A DNA stretch of 10,451 nt from CAYSCZ01 sp964429655 (GTDB lineage: Bacteria > Bacteroidota > Bacteroidia > Cytophagales > Cyclobacteriaceae): NCBI GenBank assembly GCA_964429655.1, contig CAYSCZ010000089.1, positions 1-10,451 of the forward strand, read 5' to 3'. A program made the position numbers and the translations under genes. Numbering within the stretch: the first letter of the stretch is position 1; each line of letters starts with the position of its first letter. The notes beneath the pieces are model-generated. The model worked only from the letters and a program-made list of their open reading frames with translations, made no database searches and was not told where the DNA came from. Positions 6,819 through 10,451 of this stretch are shown here, piece after piece.

Positions 6819-7837
6819 AAACACTGAATATCCTTCCTATCGCTCAGGACCTTCATCAGGAAATAAAACATAAAATTGATGGAAAGGCTAAGCCGATAAA
6901 TTCACTTGGAAAGCTTGAGGAATTGGCTTTAACAATAGCTAAAATACAAAACACAACCTACCCCAAAATAAAAAATCCTCATATCCTGGTATTCGCAGGC
7001 GACCATGGCATCGCAACCAGTGGTACTGTAAACGCTTATCCTCAGAACATCACCGCTAAAATGATACATAATTTCATCAATGGTGGTGCAGCCATTAATA
7101 CATTTTGCATAGAAAACAACCTTTCCCTCAAAATCATTGACGCAGGTGTCAATGCGGATTTCGAGCCTCATGAGTTACTGATCAATAAAAAAATCGGCTA
7201 CGGCACATATGATTACAGGAAAACCCAAGCCATGACCAAACATGAAGCCGAAGAGGCCATAGAGTACGGTATGGAGGTTATCGGTGAAATCACACCTTCA
7301 GGATGTAACAGCGTCGGGATTGGGGAAATGGGTATTTCAAATACTTCTTCTGCATCACTAATTACCAGTATAATTACTGGTAAAAACATTGAGGCATGTG
7401 TCGGAACGGGAGCTGGCTTAGATCAAGAAGGCCTTCAACGGAAGAAAAATGTACTAAAAAAAGTTATCGAAAGCTATCACATTTCAGATCATCCCTTGGA
7501 AGTTTTATCCTGTTTTGGTGGTTTTGAAATTGCTATGATGGCAGGTGCTTACCTGGCTGCTGCTGAGAAGCGGATGGTCATACTGGTAGATGGGTTTATA
7601 AGCTCGGCAGCATTGCTTATTGCGTTCAGGCAAAAACCTGACATCCTTGATTATTGCATTTTCTCTCATCAATCCTCCGAAGCTCCGCATCAATTGATTC
7701 TGGATTATCTTAATGTAGAACCTATTTTAGATTTAAATCTAAAATTAGGAGAAGGCACAGGCGCAGCACTGGCTTTTCCGATGGTAAGAAATGCATGTGG
7801 GTTCCTTAATAATATGGCCGACATGAAAGATTTGTAG
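6815..7837 (+). CDS. cobT: Nicotinate-nucleotide--dimethylbenzimidazole phosphoribosyltransferase
   Basis: This enzyme transfers phosphoribose from nicotinate mononucleotide to 5,6-dimethylbenzimidazole, making alpha-ribazole 5'-phosphate, the lower ligand of B12. At 340 aa it is near the family length (about 350). Visible signatures are KPINSLGKLEELA (26-38), VFAGDHGI (59-66), NAYPQNIT (73-80), a GIGEMGISNTSSA segment, GTGAGLD, and the C-terminal LGEGTGAA whose Glu313 corresponds to the catalytic Glu317 of the Salmonella enzyme. The gene starts within the cobU stop and ends 3 bp before cobS. It appears complete. Some family members accept other benzimidazoles or purines, so the exact base cannot be read from the sequence. 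Confidence 0.96.
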   Translation: MKTLNILPIAQDLHQEIKHKIDGKAKPINSLGKLEELALTIAKIQNTTYPKIKNPHILVFAGDHGIATSGTVNAYPQNITAKMIHNFINGGAAINTFCIENNLSLKIIDAGVNADFEPHELLINKKIGYGTYDYRKTQAMTKHEAEEAIEYGMEVIGEITPSGCNSVGIGEMGISNTSSASLITSIITGKNIEACVGTGAGLDQEGLQRKKNVLKKVIESYHISDHPLEVLSCFGGFEIAMMAGAYLAAAEKRMVILVDGFISSAALLIAFRQKPDILDYCIFSHQSSEAPHQLILDYLNVEPILDLNLKLGEGTGAALAFPMVRNACGFLNNMADMKDL

Positions 7838-7840
7838 ACT

Positions 7841-8599
7841 TTGAAAAAAGAACTTCAATTATTTTTCACAGCTTTGATGTTTTACACCCGTATTCCATGC
7901 CCTCAGTGGGTCGATCACGCAGTCAACAAATTAAATGACGCAACGAAATATTTTTGTGTCATTGGTATAATAGTTGGATCACTGGCCGCACTGGTTTTCA
8001 TTTTATCAAATAGTATTTTCCCAAAATCAATAGCCATAATATTTTCTATGATATCCAGTCTTTTGATAACAGGCGCATTTCATGAAGATGGCCTGGCTGA
8101 TAGCTTCGATGGGTTTGGTGGCGGCTGGACCAGGGATCAGATTTTAAATATCATGAAAGACAGTCGGGTGGGGACATTTGGCGCAATAGGATTGATCATG
8201 GTACTACTACTAAAATTTCGAGCCCTTTTAGATTTAAATAGTGCCCTTTTACCAATTACAATGATAACTGGCCATACACTTAGCAGGTTCCTTTCCGCTA
8301 GTGTAATCTACTCAAGCAACTATGTGACAGAGAAGGGCTCTAAAGTAAAACCGGTGGCTCAGGGATTTTCTTTGGTTTCCTTAATGGTGTTGTTTTTTAC
8401 TTCCTGGCCACTATTAATTCTTTTTAAATCCTGGTCTATAATATTGGCAACTATCCCCCTGATCCTGGCAAGGTTTATTTTTATAAACTATTTTGAAAAG
8501 AAACTTGGCGGGTACACCGGGGACTGTTTAGGTGCAGTTCAGCAGATTACCGAGGTATTATTTTATCTTTCCGTTTTGATATGGTCCAGGTATATTTAA
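7841..8599 (+). CDS. cobS: Adenosylcobinamide-GDP ribazoletransferase (cobalamin synthase)
   Basis: This integral inner-membrane enzyme joins adenosylcobinamide-GDP with alpha-ribazole or its phosphate to complete the nucleotide loop. It has 252 aa, the normal length, with several hydrophobic helices (for example 39-56, 63-78, 113-130 and 178-205). The diagnostic acidic motif HEDGLADSFDGFGGG is at residues 81-95 and DSRVGTFG at 107-114. The start is TTG 7841: the cobT stop lies just upstream in the same frame, and the conserved N-terminus KELQLFFTALMFYTRIP would be lost if the next ATG (7877) were used. It overlaps cobC by 19 bp, consistent with coupled translation. Confidence 0.95.
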   Translation: MKKELQLFFTALMFYTRIPCPQWVDHAVNKLNDATKYFCVIGIIVGSLAALVFILSNSIFPKSIAIIFSMISSLLITGAFHEDGLADSFDGFGGGWTRDQILNIMKDSRVGTFGAIGLIMVLLLKFRALLDLNSALLPITMITGHTLSRFLSASVIYSSNYVTEKGSKVKPVAQGFSLVSLMVLFFTSWPLLILFKSWSIILATIPLILARFIFINYFEKKLGGYTGDCLGAVQQITEVLFYLSVLIWSRYI

Positions 8600-9117
8600 T
8601 AAGGCATACCGAGGTTGATGTGCCTAAATCGACCATTTATGGTCAAACTGATGTCCCGCTAAGATCAAACTTTGAGGAAGATGCCAAAGTTGTTAAAAAT
8701 AAGCTGCAAAATATTCTAAATGATGCCATGATTTATTCGAGCCCACTAACCAGATGTATTGAACTTGCGAAATACCTGGGTAATGAATTTAAAGTTGACA
8801 ACAGACTCATGGAGCTTAACTTTGGAGATTGGGAAGAGAATAATTGGGACGAAATTCCAAAAGGGGAATTAATGTCGTGGATGAATGACTTCGTAAACAA
8901 GCATACACCAAATGGAGAATCTTATCAGCAGCTTTATGAACGTGCAGTGGATTTTATTCAATCATTTACTATTGAAAAGGATTTGATAATTGTGACACAT
9001 GGGGGCATAATTCGTGCATTAAAAACTTATTTTATGCAAACATCCTTGAAAGAGAGCATGAATATGAAAGTAGAATATGGAGGGATTTATAAATATAATT
9101 TCAACAGGGAAGCATAA
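8581..9117 (+). CDS. cobC: Alpha-ribazole phosphatase, histidine phosphatase superfamily
   Basis: This 178-aa protein belongs to the phosphoglycerate-mutase-like histidine phosphatases. The phosphate-binding core is LIRHTEV (His9 is the nucleophile, next to Arg8), SSPLTRC gives the second Arg (58), MELNFGDWE carries the acidic residue (Glu78), and THGG has the second His (140). The family acts on many phosphomonoesters; assignment as CobC, removing phosphate from alpha-ribazole phosphate or adenosylcobalamin phosphate, rests on its overlap with cobS and placement behind cobU and cobT. The sequence YGQTDVPL (20-27) is typical of CobC-like members. ATG 8581 lies within the cobS 3' end, and there is no better start because His9 must be near the N-terminus. 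Confidence 0.9.
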   Translation: MVQVYLIRHTEVDVPKSTIYGQTDVPLRSNFEEDAKVVKNKLQNILNDAMIYSSPLTRCIELAKYLGNEFKVDNRLMELNFGDWEENNWDEIPKGELMSWMNDFVNKHTPNGESYQQLYERAVDFIQSFTIEKDLIIVTHGGIIRALKTYFMQTSLKESMNMKVEYGGIYKYNFNREA

Positions 9118-9133
9118 CCTGATTCAGTTAACT

Positions 9134-9289
9134 ATGAAAAAGAAAGAATGCCCGTCCTGCGCTATGGAAATAGATAAAAATGAGAAAGAATGCCCTATCT
9201 GCGGTTATGAATTCCCGGCTCAGCAAAACAGCCTCAGAATTGTGGCGCTACTGCTGGCAATTTTATTATTGTTATATCTTATCCTGTAG
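9134..9289 (+). CDS. Small zinc-ribbon protein with C-terminal membrane helix
   Basis: This predicted 51-aa protein has two CxxC knuckles (Cys6/Cys9 in CPSC, Cys20/Cys23 in CPIC) that form a compact zinc ribbon, followed by GYEF and a single hydrophobic helix at about residues 34-51 that runs to the C-terminus. I chose ATG 9134, since it lies 16 bp after the cobC stop and the zinc-ribbon begins at once; an upstream in-frame ATG at 9077 would require a long overlap with cobC. It is the last gene of the B12 cluster. Such tail-anchored zinc ribbons are common and mostly uncharacterised, so no function in corrinoid metabolism can be claimed; it may simply ride on the operon. Confidence 0.75.
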   Translation: MKKKECPSCAMEIDKNEKECPICGYEFPAQQNSLRIVALLLAILLLLYLIL

Positions 9290-9320
9290 TACGATTTAAA
9301 CCTCAGGATATTTTTCTTTT
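9280..9320 (+). terminator. Rho-independent terminator at the end of the B12 operon
   Basis: TATCCTG (9280-9286) and CAGGATA (9304-9310) form a perfect 7-bp stem with a 17-nt loop, followed by TTTTTCTTTT (9311-9320). The left arm lies in the last codons of the zinc-ribbon gene and the right arm in the last codons of the convergent HEPN-like gene. Only the plus direction has a T-run. Confidence 0.6.
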
Positions 9321-9967
9321 ATTTCTAAGGTTAATTCATCTATAAGTTCAATAGCATCAGCAATAAACCGGTTTATAAAGTCGGTCGACTTAAACTTTAT
9401 TTGTCCCTGATCACCTTCCAGCGTTACATTATGATCTATTAAAAACTGATAGCCCGGTTGATCTTCAAGTTTTTTACCGGCATCACTCATTAATATCCCA
9501 CCATGATGCAAGAGTTTATTTCTGGTGACCCTGAACATAGCCAACTCTTTCCATAGTTTCGAATTTACAGCAACTTCAATACCTCCCACCAGATACAAAT
9601 ACTTTTTATATTGATCAATATGATTTGAGGCTTTTATGTCTTTTATTTTGATCCTGGATCTTGCCTGTGACTCTATTTTATAAGCCAGGTCCCCCAACTG
9701 GTTTTCAAAATAAGCAAATGTTGAAGTAAAGATAGCGTTAAGGAACAACCAATCGACATGTGAAAGCTCTTCACTGCGATCTTCGACATTTAGTATGTCC
9801 TTATGCTTACCGCTCGGATCTAATGTTCTTCTTATGTAATCATCAAATTGATTTCTTATTCTGTCTACATTATCATTTGCAAGTTGTTTGAAGGCGTTTA
9901 AATTAGCTTTGAATATATGGTTGCTGATTTCAATATTATGCTTAACAATTGTATTTTGATGAACCAT
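9296..9967 (-). CDS. HEPN-like domain protein of unknown function
   Basis: I do not recognise a named family with certainty. The 223-aa product is largely alpha-helical and soluble, with no signal peptide. It contains FRVTRNKLLHHGG, in which R149-N-x3-H154 fits the RNxxxH signature of HEPN domains, found in RNases of toxin and defence systems and in non-catalytic members. The preceding helices (DWLFLNAIFTSTFAYFENQL at 72-91) resemble the first helix of RiboL-PSP/MAE_28990-type HEPN proteins. The start ATG 9967 is preferred to TTG 10000, because a promoter-like -7 element overlaps the latter. It is convergent with the B12 operon, with 6 bp between stop codons. No antitoxin-like small gene is adjacent, so a toxin role is not supported. 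Confidence 0.6.
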   Translation of the reverse strand: MVHQNTIVKHNIEISNHIFKANLNAFKQLANDNVDRIRNQFDDYIRRTLDPSGKHKDILNVEDRSEELSHVDWLFLNAIFTSTFAYFENQLGDLAYKIESQARSRIKIKDIKASNHIDQYKKYLYLVGGIEVAVNSKLWKELAMFRVTRNKLLHHGGILMSDAGKKLEDQPGYQFLIDHNVTLEGDQGQIKFKSTDFINRFIADAIELIDELTLEIKEKYPEV

Positions 9968-9987
9968 TACAATGTTTTTTTTATGGT

Positions 9988-10019
9988 TAAACGTAATCAA
10001 GAATTAAATCATTAACAAA
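9988..10019 (-). promoter_or_regulatory. Bacteroidota-type promoter for the HEPN-like gene
   Basis: On the minus strand TTTG (10019-10016) and TACGTTTA (9995-9988) match the -33 TTTG and -7 TAnnTTTG elements, with one mismatch in the last base and a 20-bp spacer. Transcription would start near 9980, leaving a leader of roughly 15 nt before ATG 9967. Pattern match only. Confidence 0.45.
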
Positions 10020-10108
10020 TCATAAGGTTTAATGAAATATTTCCATTCTTCTCATTATGAGCACTTTATGTAATTTATTCATTGAATGATATCAATAAAT
10101 AAATAAAT

Positions 10109-10451
10109 ATGGATAGAAAAAGTAAAGTTTTAAATAGGCTCGTACAAACTAATCGGGAACTAGATCAATTATTCAAGTCATTAGAAAATCATAATGAACA
10201 GTGGCTCACCCAAAGACCTGCCGAGAATAAATGGTCTGTTTTAGAAATCCTTAATCACCTATACCAATCAGAAAGACTTTCCCTGGCTAATGTTAAGAAG
10301 AAATTAAGCTTCAATCCGGACTTACCTGCTATCAATATCTTTTCGATGATCAGATTTTGGGTATTAAAAACCTATTTAATCATGCCTGTTAAATTTAACC
10401 CAGATTTGTCATTGGAATTTTGTCGTGAAGGGTTAAAGCCCAAAAAATCAG
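10109..10451 (+). CDS. DinB-like protein, 5' part, probably truncated by the repeat
   Basis: The frame is open from ATG 10109 to the window end (114 codons). MDRKSKVLNRLVQTNRELDQ and then RPAENKWSVLEILNHLYQSE (residues 36-55) are typical of DinB_2 proteins, four-helix-bundle members whose conserved His (here in LNHLYQSE) is the first metal ligand. Family members are usually 150-180 aa and continue after a 'PxKFKAP'-like segment. Here the sequence turns at MPVKF (about residue 96) into the 57-bp repeat, giving NPDLSLEFCREGLKPKKS. If the repeat continues as in the left copy, the protein ends two codons after the last full codon seen, at about 116 aa. I infer a gene cut short by the repeat; the function of the intact protein is unknown. 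Confidence 0.65.
   Translation, partial: MDRKSKVLNRLVQTNRELDQLFKSLENHNEQWLTQRPAENKWSVLEILNHLYQSERLSLANVKKKLSFNPDLPAINIFSMIRFWVLKTYLIMPVKFNPDLSLEFCREGLKPKKS
10395..10451 (+). repeat. 57-bp repeat, right copy (inverted relative to left end)
   Basis: This matches the reverse complement of 31-87 at 55 of 57 positions. It carries the same inner inverted arms (TTAACCC at 10395-10401, then GGGTTAA). It forms the 3' end of the visible DinB-like frame and continues beyond the window, so its full length is unknown. Confidence 0.85.

Noticed and set aside
9077..9133. Longer zinc-ribbon ORF starting inside cobC
   Set aside because: The added 19 residues are cobC codons in another frame and resemble nothing; ATG 9134 precedes the zinc ribbon directly.
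1..10451. CRISPR array, tRNA or rRNA genes
   Set aside because: No periodic short direct repeats, no tRNA-like cloverleaf and no rRNA signature were found on reading.

Overview
This 10.45 kb window is AT-rich and comes from a member of the Bacteroidota, most likely a marine or soil Cytophagales-type organism; the exact genus cannot be read from the sequence. The evidence is the SusC-style signal peptide and TonB-receptor architecture, a lipoprotein with an acidic surface-export-like signal, TTTG/TAnnTTTG promoter-like elements, a vestigial MacB/FtsX-type permease of the kind abundant in this phylum, and AT-rich spacers with few Shine-Dalgarno sites.

Layout. Positions 1-655 hold one copy of a 57-bp repeat (31-87), a decayed ABC-permease N-terminus with an in-frame stop (153-446), and an AT-rich hairpin (491-523). 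Next is a full-length glucose-6-phosphate isomerase gene (662-2311), apparently its own unit. A complete cobalamin riboswitch (about 2430-2585, with its kissing-loop expression platform just behind it) then opens a one-direction cluster of eight genes at 2614-9289: a BtuB-like TonB receptor, a BtuG/DUF5074-like surface beta-propeller lipoprotein, a polytopic DUF6580-type membrane protein, cobU, cobT, cobS, cobC, and a 51-aa zinc-ribbon membrane peptide. A terminator-like hairpin lies inside the cluster directly before cobU, and another closes it at 9280-9320. A convergent HEPN-like gene lies on the minus strand (9296-9967) with its own promoter. A DinB-like gene begins at 10109 and runs off the end, its last 57 bases being the inverted second copy of the repeat.

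How the genes work together. The locus is a B12/cobinamide acquisition and salvage module. When cobalamin is scarce the riboswitch should allow expression of the outer-membrane receptor and its surface lipoprotein, which capture the corrinoid. The DUF6580 protein is a candidate inner-membrane importer. CobU activates adenosylcobinamide to the GDP derivative, CobT makes alpha-ribazole phosphate from dimethylbenzimidazole, CobS joins the two, and CobC removes a phosphate. No BtuCDF ABC importer and no corrin-ring synthesis gene is visible here.

Most notable beyond ordinary annotation: the near-perfect inverted repeat bracketing the whole B12 locus next to two damaged genes; the DUF6580 protein placed where an importer is expected; and the internal terminator-like hairpin that could uncouple uptake from salvage.
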